From an uncultured Lachnospiraceae bacterium (GTDB taxonomy: Bacteria; Bacillota; Clostridia; Lachnospirales; Lachnospiraceae), in contig CATXUX010000016.1 of assembly GCA_958402795.1 (NCBI GenBank), forward strand, positions 9,823-73,822: a stretch of 64,000 nt of DNA, read 5' to 3'. Every line of letters begins with the position of its first letter. Position 1 is the stretch's first letter. A program made the translations under genes and the position numbers. The notes below the pieces were generated by a model. The model ran no database searches. It had not been told where the DNA came from and saw nothing but the letters and a program-made list of their open reading frames with translations. Of the stretch, positions 26,845 to 36,505 are shown one piece after another.

Positions 26845-26931
26845 TTTTACTAAGTTCCACAATTCGATTGTTTAGTTTGCTTTCTTTTTCAAGCAATGCA
26901 TAAGTTGGTTGTTCAGTCCGTTCAAGACATT

Positions 26932-27909
26932 TTATTTAGAAAGAGCTTGTCCTCGTTGCAGCATCTTCTCTATCTCCTCTTGCCGGGGCATCACCCGCAA
27001 CGCCCCCTTCCGGGTTATGATCAGAGATGCTGCCGCATTGGCAAATGTCAGCATCTCATTCAGGTTATCTACTGTGAGTCCGTCCAGACCATGCCCACAG
27101 ATATAATGAAGCACACCCCCACAGAAAGTATCCCCTGCGCCGGTGGTTTCAACTGTATTTTTCTGCAGAAACGGTGCGACCTCTACCATCATTCCATTAT
27201 AATATGCTCTGCTCCCCCATTTTCCCATTGAAACCAAAATCAATGGAATCTGATATCTTGCATTTATCCATTCAACACCTTCCGTATAATCTGTTTTTCC
27301 GGTCAACCATTGTATTTCATTATCTGAGATTTTCAGGATATGGCAATGTTCCAGTCCATATAACATCTGCGTTCTCGCTTCATCCATATATTTCCATAGA
27401 GGGGGACGCAAATTCGGATCGAAAGAAATAAGCACCCCCGCTTTTTCCGCAATATTCACCGCCATTTTAGTCGCCCTCCTTACATCTTCATGTGTCATTG
27501 ACAGAGTTCCAAAATGAAAAACCTTAGAATCCCGAATCAGTGCTTCCGGAATTTCTTTTTCTGTCAACATCATATCTGCGCCAGGATTACGGTAAAAAGA
27601 AAAATCCCGGTCACCATCCGGATAAGTATGCACCATAGCAAGCGTAGTATGAGTCTGCTCATCCATACACAGGTATGAAGCATCAATACCCACTTCTGTA
27701 ACCGCATCCTTTAACTGTTCTCCAAAGAAATCCTTTCCGACTTTTCCAACAAATGCCGTTTTATGTCCCAGTTTTGAAAGCATCGCAAGCACATTGCAGG
27801 GTGCTCCGCCCGGATTTGCCTCAAGCAATGGATTTCCCTGGCTACTCACACCACTTTCCGTAAAATCTATCAAAAGTTCTCCCAATGCCACTACATCATA
27901 TTTCTTCAT
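26932..27909 (-). CDS. scrK: Fructokinase, PfkB carbohydrate kinase family
   Basis: 325 residues, usual for this family. The N-terminal signature is GELLIDF with NPGGAPCNVLAMLSKLG (about 31-48); the C-terminal ATP and catalytic motif is ETTGAGDTFCGGVLHYI (catalytic Asp about 263). Substrate residues resemble bacterial fructokinases that make fructose-6-phosphate. It lies downstream of a GH32 sucrose hydrolase gene on the same strand, separated by about 300 bp with one small possible gene, so the pair would split sucrose and phosphorylate the fructose. No sucrose transporter adjoins. Confidence 0.88.
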   Translation of the reverse strand: MKKYDVVALGELLIDFTESGVSSQGNPLLEANPGGAPCNVLAMLSKLGHKTAFVGKVGKDFFGEQLKDAVTEVGIDASYLCMDEQTHTTLAMVHTYPDGDRDFSFYRNPGADMMLTEKEIPEALIRDSKVFHFGTLSMTHEDVRRATKMAVNIAEKAGVLISFDPNLRPPLWKYMDEARTQMLYGLEHCHILKISDNEIQWLTGKTDYTEGVEWINARYQIPLILVSMGKWGSRAYYNGMMVEVAPFLQKNTVETTGAGDTFCGGVLHYICGHGLDGLTVDNLNEMLTFANAAASLIITRKGALRVMPRQEEIEKMLQRGQALSK

Positions 27910-27931
27910 GTTTCTTATTCTCCTTTAGCAG

Positions 27932-27965
27932 AAAAGCTGCAGCCATTTTTATGACCACAGCTTTT
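27932..27965. terminator. Stem-loop just upstream of the fructokinase gene
   Basis: AAAAGCTG (27932-27939) and CAGCTTTT (27958-27965) form an 8-bp stem with an 18-nt loop. It could end transcripts from the GH32 gene or act as a leader stem. The remainder of 27966-28091 is AT-rich with no gene seen. Confidence 0.45.
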
Positions 27966-28091
27966 ATTTTACATTGCTCCGGGTTTATATAAATAAATCA
28001 TCCCCATCACTTGCAATAAAATATATATCTTAATATCATCCGCAATTCCAATGTTATTTATCAATGATTCGTTTTAATCTGAATCCCTGTC

Positions 28092-28202
28092 TCACGCTGC
28101 GCCATCTTCATCCAAATTCTCCAACTGCTCTAAAGCAACTTCCAGGTATTTTGAAACTTCCATAATCTGATCTATTTTCTGCATAATATAAGATTCATCC
28201 AT
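28092..28202 (-). CDS. Possible small protein after the GH32 gene
   Basis: 36 residues from ATG 28202, preceded by AGAGGT at 8 nt and lying 14 nt after the GH32 stop. The product begins MDESYIMQKIDQIMEVSKYL and ends in an acidic EQLENLDEDGAA tail; it would be an amphipathic helix without known family. It may be real because of its ribosome binding site and position, but it is short. Confidence 0.45.
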   Translation of the reverse strand: MDESYIMQKIDQIMEVSKYLEVALEQLENLDEDGAA

Positions 28203-28216
28203 ATCCGTAACCTCTT

Positions 28217-29704
28217 CTATCCAATCAAATCATACTTTGTAATATCCATTTTGACCTCACCATCTGCAAAGAAAGAAATGCCATCTGCGCCAAGCTCAGT
28301 ATACATGGTTGCGGTCATGACCTGCTCTCCATCATTCACAAATACTTCCGCACTAAATTGATCTAAAATAAGCCGCAGCTTCAGATATCCATTTTCACTG
28401 TTTACCTTACTTCTACGCTGATGGATAATAGCCCGTCTGGAACCTGAAAACTTTCTGTCAATTTTCAGAATATTCTCCTGAGGGCGGAAACTTACTGAGG
28501 TCTGATACTGAGCATTCTGTGCAAATCGGACTGCAAACTTCCGATAAAGCTTCTGCGTATCCTCAGGACGAATATTCAATTCCATATCCACTTTGCGCCC
28601 TTTTATCCCTTCCAGATTGATTATACCGGATACAGATACAGATTTATACTCTACCTTTCCACTTCGCATATCTTCCAGCTCACGAATGGGTTTTTGGTAA
28701 AGCCTTCCATTTTTAATAAACAGTTCTCTTGGCAGGCTCATTTGTCCAAACCATAATTCCTCAGGAGTGCGAATTGCACATGTATCCCAGTTCTGCATCC
28801 AGCCGATCATCACCCGACGACCGTCCGGAGTCAGCACAGTCTGGGGCGCATAGAAATCAATTCCATAATCAATGGCCTGATCGTGTTGTTCTGTAAATGT
28901 ATCTGTTTCCTCGTCATACTCGCCGATCAGGCAGAGGGTTCCGTTTCCATTGTGGTATTCAAGTCCGGAAGGCAACATATCCTGGGGACTTGTGAGCAGC
29001 ACCCATTTTCCATCAAGTTTGAAAAAGTCCGGGCACTCCCACATCTTTCCAAACCGGTTGTTGTTGGCGGCAAGAACCTTTTTGAAGCTCCACCTGAACC
29101 CGTCCGCACTCGTAAAGAGCAGGATCTGGCCGCTACCATCCGCCGGGCGGTTTCCCACAACGCAACAGTAGGTGCCGTCTTCTTTTCTCCACATTTTCGG
29201 ATCCCGGAAATCAAATCTGCTTCCACCCTCCGGAAGATCTTTTGCGTCCAGTACCGGATTGTCCTCATATTTCTCATAATCCACGCCGTCTCCCACGGCA
29301 AGGCACTGCGTCTGCACATCGCAGAAACCACCGTTTGGCTGACGTTCCCGCAGTACGCCAGTATACATCAGCAAATGTCTTCCGTCCGGAAGGGTCACCG
29401 CGCTCCCGGAGAAACATCCGTCCCTGTCATAAGCCTCGTCCGGAGCTAGAGCTGCTGGCAGATACTCCCAATGCAGGAGATCTCTGCTCACAGCATGTCC
29501 CCAGTGCATGGAACCCCATTTAGGCTCATAGGGATAATATTGGTAAAACATGTGATACTGACCATCATAATATGAGAATCCGTTGGGATCATTCATCCAA
29601 CCTGTTCGTGTGGACAAATGGAAGTCCGGACGTTCCTCTTTCTTAATCATTTTTTCAGAAACTTCTTCATATTTTCTTGCTTCACGCAGTGTCTGACTTG
29701 TCAT
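28217..29704 (-). CDS. scrB: GH32 sucrose hydrolase (sucrose-6-phosphate hydrolase / beta-fructofuranosidase)
   Basis: 495 residues, no signal peptide, hence intracellular. The GH32 catalytic triad is visible: nucleophile Asp in GWMNDPNGF (about residue 38), RDP in FDFRDPKMW and the acid Glu in WECPDFF. A C-terminal beta-sandwich (LRLILDQFSAEVFVNDGEQV) completes the family fold. ATG 29704 follows AAAGGA; a later ATG (29650) is possible. Whether it prefers sucrose or sucrose-6-phosphate is not decided by sequence. An IS110 element lies directly upstream, so its native promoter may have been displaced. Confidence 0.9.
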   Translation of the reverse strand: MTSQTLREARKYEEVSEKMIKKEERPDFHLSTRTGWMNDPNGFSYYDGQYHMFYQYYPYEPKWGSMHWGHAVSRDLLHWEYLPAALAPDEAYDRDGCFSGSAVTLPDGRHLLMYTGVLRERQPNGGFCDVQTQCLAVGDGVDYEKYEDNPVLDAKDLPEGGSRFDFRDPKMWRKEDGTYCCVVGNRPADGSGQILLFTSADGFRWSFKKVLAANNNRFGKMWECPDFFKLDGKWVLLTSPQDMLPSGLEYHNGNGTLCLIGEYDEETDTFTEQHDQAIDYGIDFYAPQTVLTPDGRRVMIGWMQNWDTCAIRTPEELWFGQMSLPRELFIKNGRLYQKPIRELEDMRSGKVEYKSVSVSGIINLEGIKGRKVDMELNIRPEDTQKLYRKFAVRFAQNAQYQTSVSFRPQENILKIDRKFSGSRRAIIHQRRSKVNSENGYLKLRLILDQFSAEVFVNDGEQVMTATMYTELGADGISFFADGEVKMDITKYDLIG

Positions 29705-29769
29705 ATTCTTACATTCCTTTCTACTACAATATATTTATGGTTAATATCCCTTACAGCCAGTAAGGAATT

Positions 29770-30002
29770 ATCCATCTTGTTGCTTAAGCTGTATAATGAT
29801 GGAGCAATAGGTATATCGTCTCCCTTTCTTGGACTTTGCGTCCGTATTATAGACTGATAACCAGCTCCTCATTCGCAGCGTTCGTTTTATGCAGGTTGAA
29901 TCGCCTTTAAGGTGCGTTCGTGTCACACCACAGTAGATTGAATAGGCAATGAGTAAAACTGGTACTGACCAATTGCAATCTTCAATAAGGAGTGACATTT
30001 TT
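29770..30002 (+). ncRNA. Non-coding left end of IS110, candidate bridge RNA region
   Basis: About 230 bp before the transposase start hold no gene. In IS110-family elements such as IS621 the left non-coding end encodes a bridge RNA that pairs with donor and target DNA. This is assigned by position and family only; I did not fold it or identify loops. A CCTTAC/GTAAGG stem lies just outside at 29749-29765. Confidence 0.3.
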
Positions 30003-31221
30003 ATGAACATGAACGCAGTAGGTATTGATGTTTCCAAAAGGAAAAGCACCGTAACCGTTTTACGCCCCGGCGGAGAAGTTGTGGTGAAGCCCTTTGACTT
30101 CCCCCATAAGTCTGTGGATTTTGAGTCATTGGTGAAACTTCTCCGTTCCCTTGATGGTGAAACACGCATTGTTATGGAATGCACCGGACGCTATTATGAA
30201 CCGGTTGTCCATGAACTATCTCAGGCAGGCTTTTTCGTAAGTGCCGTGAATCCGCAGATCATCCGGAACTTTCAAGGACAGGGCAATCCTCTCCGAAAGG
30301 TAAAGACAGATAAAGCAGATTCTATAAAAATCGCACGATACGCTCTTGACAGATGGAACAACTTGAAACAATATAGTCTTATGGATGAATTACGTTCCCA
30401 GCTTAAAACTATGAACCGCCAGTTTGATTTTTACACAAAACACAAAACTGCCATGAAGAACAATCTGATCGGACTCGTTGATCAGACCTATCCGGGTGCC
30501 AACACCTACTTTGACAGTCCCGCCCGTGAGGACGGCAGCCAGAAATGGGTGGATTTTCTTGACACATACTGGCATGTTGATTGTGTCCGTAAGATGTCCC
30601 TGAACGCCTTTACAGACCACTATCAGAAGTGGTGCAGCCGTAAGAAGTACAACTTCTGCAAGACAAAAGCCGAAGAAATCTACGGAAAAGCGAAGGAGCT
30701 TATTCCCGTACTTCCCAAGGATGACTTCACCAAACGCATCATCAAACAGGCGATTGAACAATTAAACACCGTTTCGCAGACCGTAGAGCAGCTGCGCACG
30801 CTTATGAATGAAACTGCCTCTAAACTGCCGGAATACCCAGTTGTCATGGCGATGAAAGGGGTAGGAACATCTCTGGGACCTCAGCTCATGGCCGAGATCG
30901 GGGATGTGACACGTTTTACTCATAAAGGCGCTATCACGGCATTTGCTGGCGTAGATCCCGGTGTAAACGATTCCGGGGATTATTCCCAGAAAAGTGTACA
31001 TGCTTCCAAACATGGTTCACCGGTATTACGAAAAACCCTGTTCCAGATCATGGATGTCCTGATCAAGACAAAACCAGACGATCCGGTATATTTGTTCATG
31101 GATAAGAAACGCACAGGGTAAGGCTTATTATGTCTACATGACTGCAGGCGCCAATAAATTCCTGCGCATTTATTATGGAAGAGTGAAAGAATATCTTGCT
31201 TCTCTTCCAACAGCGGAATAA
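30003..31221 (+). pseudogene. IS110-family DEDD transposase with a 3' frameshift
   Basis: ATG 30003 follows AAGGAG. The first 373 codons are intact: Asp in AVGIDVSKRKS, Glu in VMECTGRYYEPV, two Asp in KTDKADSIKIARY, and the C-terminal serine region SKHGSPVLRKTLF. The frame then meets TAA at 31121 (KKRTG-stop), while the expected tail (KAYYVYMTAGANKFLRIYYG) continues in another frame to TAA at 31221. Two missing bases near 31116 explain this. Only about 35 residues are lost from the Tnp20 domain end, so activity is doubtful but not excluded. Confidence 0.8.
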
Positions 31222-31240
31222 TCATCATATAGCTTTTCCT

Positions 31241-31271
31241 TAGGCCGGCATATTCTGGCGGTCTATTTTTT
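31241..31271 (+). terminator. Probable terminator after the transposase gene
   Basis: TAGGCCGGC and GGCGGTCTA pair at seven of nine positions around ATATTCT, followed by TTTTTT. A second GC-rich stem, CCGAGG/CCTCGG, lies near 31402-31417 just behind the end of the binding-protein gene and may end that operon. Confidence 0.55.
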
Positions 31272-31442
31272 GTGCCTACTTTTCAACCTGTATAAAATTT
31301 TCAATGTTCTTTAAAATTTTTTAAAATTTAGCTTGACTTTTTATTTGCAGGCTGTTTGATACCACAAGGTACACAAGCAGAGATCCTTTCCGGCGGCCGT
31401 CCGAGGCATTCCTCGGGCAGCCCGCCTTTCTCATGTTTTGCC

Positions 31443-33140
31443 TTACTGCTCTGTCGATTCTGCAGATTCTATATCATCGTAGTAAGAATCCAGATATTTT
31501 TGGAAGATATCCAGGTAGTCCTGAAGTCCGTAAGCGTCAAGCTCCTGCAGATAGTTGTCCCAATCTGCATCCGTAAACCCGTTCATGATCCATTCTGATT
31601 TATAAGCGTTGATTGTCTTCTCAATATCTGCCTGCAGATTTGACGACTCTTGTGAATCCTCGCGATTCATAAACACGTTGGGATATACATAGTTGTTATT
31701 CATATCCGGTGTATAGTATTCTTTGATCCATTCCAGACGATACTGAGCATCATCCGGACATGTTACATATTCATCATAATAATCATCCAGAACTGCCAGA
31801 GGTCCTCCAACCATCTCAGCCTCTCTTACTTCTACCGGAGAAGCATCTCCCAGAGGCGCATGTACCAGCATTTCTTCACCGTCTGCATTTTCACCCAGTT
31901 CAAAGATATCGAATTCATCATCTTCTCCGTAGGTTCCCCAGTTGTTCTGCGGAGACTGGAACGGATCATACATCTGATCCAGCCATGCACAGACAAGAGC
32001 CGGATTCTCTGCAACTGCTGTTACCACACAGCGTCCACGCTCAAAGCCGCTGGTAAAGGAGCCATTCTGAGGAGTGATATTTGTAGTATCTGCTGTCAGC
32101 GCCGGCAACGGTACCCAGTCTTCCAGGTTGTCAATATTGGCAACATCCCAGCTAAAACATACACCGTACCGTCCGGACTTTCCTTTGGAAACATATGTGG
32201 ACCACTCCTGTGTAAATGCCTCTGGATCAATCAATCCCTGATCATAAAGGGAATGCAACCATTCAATTCCTTCTTTATACCCCTGCTGTGTCGCAGCGCA
32301 AATTACTTCCAGATCATTTGTAACCGCGATATGTCTTGTCTTATCCGCATCACCGTATCCTTCTCCAAATCCGTTTATCAGGATACTGGGATCCTGATCG
32401 CCGTCATTTATGATGCAAGACATTGGAATGATGCTTCCCTCAATCCCAAACTCTTCCTGCAGCTCTGATGCATTGTCACGGAACGCAATCAGCACCTTCT
32501 CAAACTCATCCACTGTCTCCGGGATATCAAGTCCAAGGAAATCCAGCCATTTCTTATTGATAAAGCTCATATTTCCCACTGTCTGGATCGCTTCTTTCTC
32601 AGAACCAAGTTGCTCGATCCAGGGCAGTGCCCAGATATGCCCCTCTGTGTCCGTACACATAGTCCGGTATTCCGGATATTTCTCAAATACAGCGCTTAAG
32701 TTAGGCATATATGCGTCTATATATTCTTCCAGCGGAATAATGATTCCCTGATCTGCATATTTCAGTAAATCGCTGTCGCTGAAGCTCGCATTAAAGATAA
32801 AATCTGTCAGTGAATTGGGATTCGCCATGTTCAGGGTAATCTTGTCAGCCCACTGATCGCTTTGGATGGCAGTCCATTCAATGTGGACATTGGTCTCTTC
32901 CTCGAGTCTCTGGAAGATAGTACGATTATTGGGATCCGACTCTGTATTAGCCGGATAACTAGTCATACCTGTAAGCGTTGCTGTCTCAGCCAACGGGAAT
33001 TCCAATTCAGAAGAATCAACTTCCTGAAACTCACCGTCATTAAGCTGTACGGAATCATTTCCGCCACATGCAGTTAAGGAAACTACCATTCCTGCCGCCA
33101 TCGCCGCAGCGATAAAGCACTTAAAATATCTCTTTTTCAT
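31443..33140 (-). CDS. Sugar-binding lipoprotein, LplA type
   Basis: 565 residues, in the length range of LplA/YtcQ-like binding proteins. Signal peptide MKKRYFKCFIAAAMAAG with lipobox SLTACG (Cys about residue 25). Start 33140 follows GGAAAGGAG; an in-frame ATG eight codons earlier has no better site. Acidic, aromatic-rich domains follow. The gene comes after two permeases on the same strand, so the complex imports an oligosaccharide. Relatives occur in pectin and complex-glycan loci; the substrate is not known. Confidence 0.88.
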   Translation of the reverse strand: MKKRYFKCFIAAAMAAGMVVSLTACGGNDSVQLNDGEFQEVDSSELEFPLAETATLTGMTSYPANTESDPNNRTIFQRLEEETNVHIEWTAIQSDQWADKITLNMANPNSLTDFIFNASFSDSDLLKYADQGIIIPLEEYIDAYMPNLSAVFEKYPEYRTMCTDTEGHIWALPWIEQLGSEKEAIQTVGNMSFINKKWLDFLGLDIPETVDEFEKVLIAFRDNASELQEEFGIEGSIIPMSCIINDGDQDPSILINGFGEGYGDADKTRHIAVTNDLEVICAATQQGYKEGIEWLHSLYDQGLIDPEAFTQEWSTYVSKGKSGRYGVCFSWDVANIDNLEDWVPLPALTADTTNITPQNGSFTSGFERGRCVVTAVAENPALVCAWLDQMYDPFQSPQNNWGTYGEDDEFDIFELGENADGEEMLVHAPLGDASPVEVREAEMVGGPLAVLDDYYDEYVTCPDDAQYRLEWIKEYYTPDMNNNYVYPNVFMNREDSQESSNLQADIEKTINAYKSEWIMNGFTDADWDNYLQELDAYGLQDYLDIFQKYLDSYYDDIESAESTEQ

Positions 33141-33184
33141 AATTTTACGACTCCTTTCCTTCATAAGGTTTTTTATTAAATTTA

Positions 33185-34084
33185 TTATCCTTTTACCGAC
33201 CCGGCCATGATGCCGCTGTCGAAATACTTCTGGAAAAACGGATACATGACCAGAAGCGGTAAACTTGATACGATAATCGTCGCGTATTTCAAGAGTTCCG
33301 CCAGCTGTGCTCTCTCAGCTGTGCTCTGCATATCCGAGATCATACCGGACTCCGGCTGGTTCTGGATCAGAATGGAACGGAGTACCAGCTGAAGAGGCTG
33401 TTTGGACGCATCATTCAGATAAATCATAGCATCAAAATAACTGTTCCACATAGCAACGAACTGCCAGAGCGCCAGCACCGCAATAACCGGTGTACATACC
33501 GGAATCAAGATCTTGAAGAAATACACCAGTTCATCGGCTCCATCTACCTGGGCTGCTTCCCGGAGCTCATCTGGAATTCCCTGGTAATATGTCCTTGCAA
33601 TAATCATATTCCATACATTGAAGGCTCCCGGCAGGATGACCGCCCACATGCTGTCAAGCAGACCCAGGTTGTAGATCAGCAGATAGGTGGGAATCAGTCC
33701 CCCTCCAAAGAACATAGTGATCATAAACAGTGTATTAAAGAATCCTCTTCCTCTGAAATTCTTCTGTGACATAGGATAGGCTGCCAACAGCGTCACTAAA
33801 ACGGATACTACAGTAAATACTACCGAATAGAGCACCGCGTTCTTGAATCCCACCCAGATCTGCGCGTTGGAGATAACACGCTTATACGCGGTCAGTGTCC
33901 ATTTGCTGAAGTCAAATGTAATTCCCTTGTTCTGTAAAGTGACCGGATCCATAAAGGAAGCTAACACGATATAAATCATAGGCACTACAATGGCAACGAC
34001 AAATAGTCCGAGCAACACGTATCCGCATATCAGCAATGCTTTGTCCTGCCAGGAATATCTGGCAAATCTGCTCTTCTTTTTCAT
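33185..34084 (-). CDS. ABC permease, LplC/YtcP type
   Basis: 299 residues, six membrane segments, with the EAA loop DELREAAQVDGADELVYFFK. Starts 12 nt after the partner permease with CAAGATG context (AGGAGGAGCAAG). This family pairs with YteP/LplB and uses a shared ATPase. No ATPase gene lies in the operon. Confidence 0.9.
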   Translation of the reverse strand: MKKKSRFARYSWQDKALLICGYVLLGLFVVAIVVPMIYIVLASFMDPVTLQNKGITFDFSKWTLTAYKRVISNAQIWVGFKNAVLYSVVFTVVSVLVTLLAAYPMSQKNFRGRGFFNTLFMITMFFGGGLIPTYLLIYNLGLLDSMWAVILPGAFNVWNMIIARTYYQGIPDELREAAQVDGADELVYFFKILIPVCTPVIAVLALWQFVAMWNSYFDAMIYLNDASKQPLQLVLRSILIQNQPESGMISDMQSTAERAQLAELLKYATIIVSSLPLLVMYPFFQKYFDSGIMAGSVKG

Positions 34085-34096
34085 CTTGCTCCTCCT

Positions 34097-35047
34097 TTAT
34101 AATCCCTTTCCGTCGTTCATCTTCGCGACAATCTTGTTCACTACAATCAGCAGGATGACATTAATCACCGTATTGAACAGACCTACAGCGGTCGAAAAGC
34201 TGTAATCCCCGTCCAGAAGTCCCCGCTTATAAACATATGTAGCAATAATCTCCGAGGTTTCCATGTTGAGGTCGGTCTGAAGCGCATAAGCTTTTTCAAA
34301 TCCAATGCTCATGATATTTCCGGCCTGAAGGATGAACTGGATCACAACCATATCTTTGATTGCAGGCCATTCTACTGCTTTAATCTGCTGGAAAATATTT
34401 GCCCCATCGATAACTGCCGCTTCTTTCAGTTCCTGACTGGCATTAGACAATGACGCGGTGTACATAATCGACGCCCATCCGGCTCCCTGCCAAATACCGC
34501 TGGCAATATAAATGGTACGGAATGCCTCCGGCATGGTCATAAAGTTGATGTTCGTGTCGAGCAACAAGTTTACTGGCCCCGTAACTGAGAGGAAAATCCT
34601 GACAATACCGCAAAGTACGATCACCGAGATGAAGTTTGGCATATACAATACTAGCTGAATCTTTCTCTTGATGCTTGCACTCTGAATCCGATTCAGCAGG
34701 AACGCCAGCAGAATTGGAACTGGGAATCCCCACATCAACCCGTAAACACTAAGCTTTAGCGTATTTTCCAGATACTGTAGAAAATCCGGAGATGACATGA
34801 ACCTCTGGAAATGTTCCAGTCCTACCCATTCGCTTCCTAATATTCCTCTGATTGGATTATAGTCCTGAAAAGCAATCAGAACGCCTCCCATTGGTCCATA
34901 CTTGAAGATTAGAGTAAGCAGCAGAGCAGGCAACAGGAAGATCACATATAACTGCCAGTGCTGTCTTACATACACAAGCGTATTATGGAGACCTGAGCCT
35001 TTTTTCTTTTGTTCCCCTGCTGAAACAACTGTAGAACTTGTTTTCAT
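34097..35047 (-). CDS. ABC permease, LplB/YteP type
   Basis: 316 residues; six membrane segments after a charged N-terminus (VSAGEQKKKGSG). YVIFLLPALLLTLIFKYGPM is the first helix and ELKEAAVIDGANIFQQIKAV the ATPase-coupling loop. First gene of the operon, preceded by AGGAGG and a promoter at 35166-35194. It should form the channel with the LplC-like protein. Confidence 0.9.
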   Translation of the reverse strand: MKTSSTVVSAGEQKKKGSGLHNTLVYVRQHWQLYVIFLLPALLLTLIFKYGPMGGVLIAFQDYNPIRGILGSEWVGLEHFQRFMSSPDFLQYLENTLKLSVYGLMWGFPVPILLAFLLNRIQSASIKRKIQLVLYMPNFISVIVLCGIVRIFLSVTGPVNLLLDTNINFMTMPEAFRTIYIASGIWQGAGWASIMYTASLSNASQELKEAAVIDGANIFQQIKAVEWPAIKDMVVIQFILQAGNIMSIGFEKAYALQTDLNMETSEIIATYVYKRGLLDGDYSFSTAVGLFNTVINVILLIVVNKIVAKMNDGKGL

Positions 35048-35165
35048 TTTGTCCTCCTTCCTATAATTATCTCTCCCTTTCCTTTTCCGCTTGCCCCCGT
35101 TTTTCTTTCCTACCGATGCCTCTATTTGTGCATTTGTAAAAGTTCGTTCGAGATCTTATATGTAT

Positions 35166-35194
35166 TTTATATCACGTATTTTTCTATTCGTCAA
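35166..35194 (-). promoter_or_regulatory. Promoter of the LplB-type import operon
   Basis: Minus strand TTGACG (35189-35194), 17 bp, TATAAA (35166-35171). TTTGTGCATT, shared with the regulator promoter region, occurs 32 nt away at 35125-35134, within the early transcript. Confidence 0.75.
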
Positions 35195-35321
35195 CATATT
35201 TTTTTACATTTGAATCATTTTTATTTTACATTTTATTTTCACAAATAGATAAAATCCTGCTTCTCGCAATATTGTTTTAGTTAAAATTTGTAAAATATCA
35301 CAAAAATATTTATTTTTATAT

Positions 35322-35350
35322 TTGACACATTTTCGTTTGTGCATTATAAT
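35322..35350 (+). promoter_or_regulatory. Consensus promoter of the second LacI-type gene
   Basis: TTGACA (35322-35327), 17 bp, TATAAT (35345-35350), a perfect match. TTTGTGCATT (35336-35345) overlaps spacer and -10, a possible operator half shared with the divergent operon. The intervening 35048-35382 is very AT-rich and holds no gene. Confidence 0.85.
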
Positions 35351-35382
35351 GTAAAACAAATAAGTAGAAGCAGGAGGTTGCC

Positions 35383-36453
35383 ATGGCAGCTAAAGTTACC
35401 ATTCAGGATATTGCGGACGCACTTGGCGTTTCCCGCAATACCGTTTCTAAAGCAATCAACAACACCGGCATCCTTGCCGATTCGACACGGGACAGAGTCC
35501 TGAAAAAAGCAGCAGAAATGGGATACAAGCAGTTTTCATATATATCAGTCTCAGACAGCAGGAAATCGGCACTGTCGATTTCTTCTCCAAAGGGAAAATG
35601 TGAAATTGCTCTCTTTACAGCATCTTTTCTAGGGAATTCGCATTTTGCCTCTCCCATGCTGGATAAATTCCAGAGAGAGCTCTCACAGCTGGGATACTCG
35701 CTCACCATGCACCGAATCATGGCGGATGAGACAGACCGTCTTTCTCTTCCGGCTTCCTTCACAGCGGATCGAACTGCGGGTATTGTCTGCGTAGAAATGT
35801 TCGATCCACAGTACAGTCAAATGCTCTGCGGTCTCAACATACCAATCCTCTTCATAGATTCGGCTGTGACCGGTCTGGGAGAACCGCTGGAGGCGGACAG
35901 ATTATATATGGACAACACGTCCTATATGTCCCCCTTTGTCAAAGAGATGACACGCAGAGGGAAGGAAAAAATTGGATTCATCGGAGAGTATCTCCACTGT
36001 CAGTCTTTCTTCGAACGGTATATGGCCTACCGCGACGCTATGTATCTCTTCGGACTGGAATGCCCAGACAAATACTGCATCATCGGAAACAAAGAGGGAA
36101 TTCGCAACCCTTCCTCCACTGACTACCGAGAATATCTGACGGAAAAATTACAACGTCTTGATAACCTTCCTGACGTTTTTGTCTGTGCCAATGACTTTGT
36201 TGCACTGGATGCACTTCAAGTGCTGAAAGACCTTGGCTATTCCGTTCCGGAGGATATTTACCTGTGCGGATTCGACGATTCACCTGAATCCAGAATCATA
36301 ACACCGACCCTGACTACAGTCCATATCCACAGTCAGGTCATGGGATTCGCCGCTGTCCAGATGATCGTATCCCGGATCGATGAGCCGTCTCTGGACTACC
36401 GCATAATGCACACTGAGACTGATCTGATCTACAGAGAATCTACAGGCAACTGA
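35383..36453 (+). CDS. LacI-family transcriptional regulator of the LplB-type locus
   Basis: 356 residues. HTH TIQDIADALGVSRNTVSKAI (residues 6-25), then a hinge and a sugar-sensing domain (EKIGFIGEYLHCQSFFERY; DVFVCANDFVALDAL; LCGFDDSPES near the end). ATG 35383 lies 7 nt after CAGGAGG. Divergent from the import operon, sharing a TTTGTGCATT repeat with it. It probably represses that operon until a sugar ligand binds; the nature of the sugar is unknown. Confidence 0.9.
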   Translation: MAAKVTIQDIADALGVSRNTVSKAINNTGILADSTRDRVLKKAAEMGYKQFSYISVSDSRKSALSISSPKGKCEIALFTASFLGNSHFASPMLDKFQRELSQLGYSLTMHRIMADETDRLSLPASFTADRTAGIVCVEMFDPQYSQMLCGLNIPILFIDSAVTGLGEPLEADRLYMDNTSYMSPFVKEMTRRGKEKIGFIGEYLHCQSFFERYMAYRDAMYLFGLECPDKYCIIGNKEGIRNPSSTDYREYLTEKLQRLDNLPDVFVCANDFVALDALQVLKDLGYSVPEDIYLCGFDDSPESRIITPTLTTVHIHSQVMGFAAVQMIVSRIDEPSLDYRIMHTETDLIYRESTGN

Positions 36454-36505
36454 GCGAGAAATAGAGCATGGAAACATTATTTCACACTATTCAAGGAGGA
36501 AGAAC

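Larger units (their letters stand above)
29770..31230 (+). mobile_element. IS110-family insertion sequence (ends approximate)
   Basis: A DEDD transposase gene with a long non-coding 5' end is the standard IS110 layout; these elements lack terminal inverted repeats, so the limits are estimates. It sits between the GH32 gene start and the second sugar-transport cluster. Confidence 0.65.
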
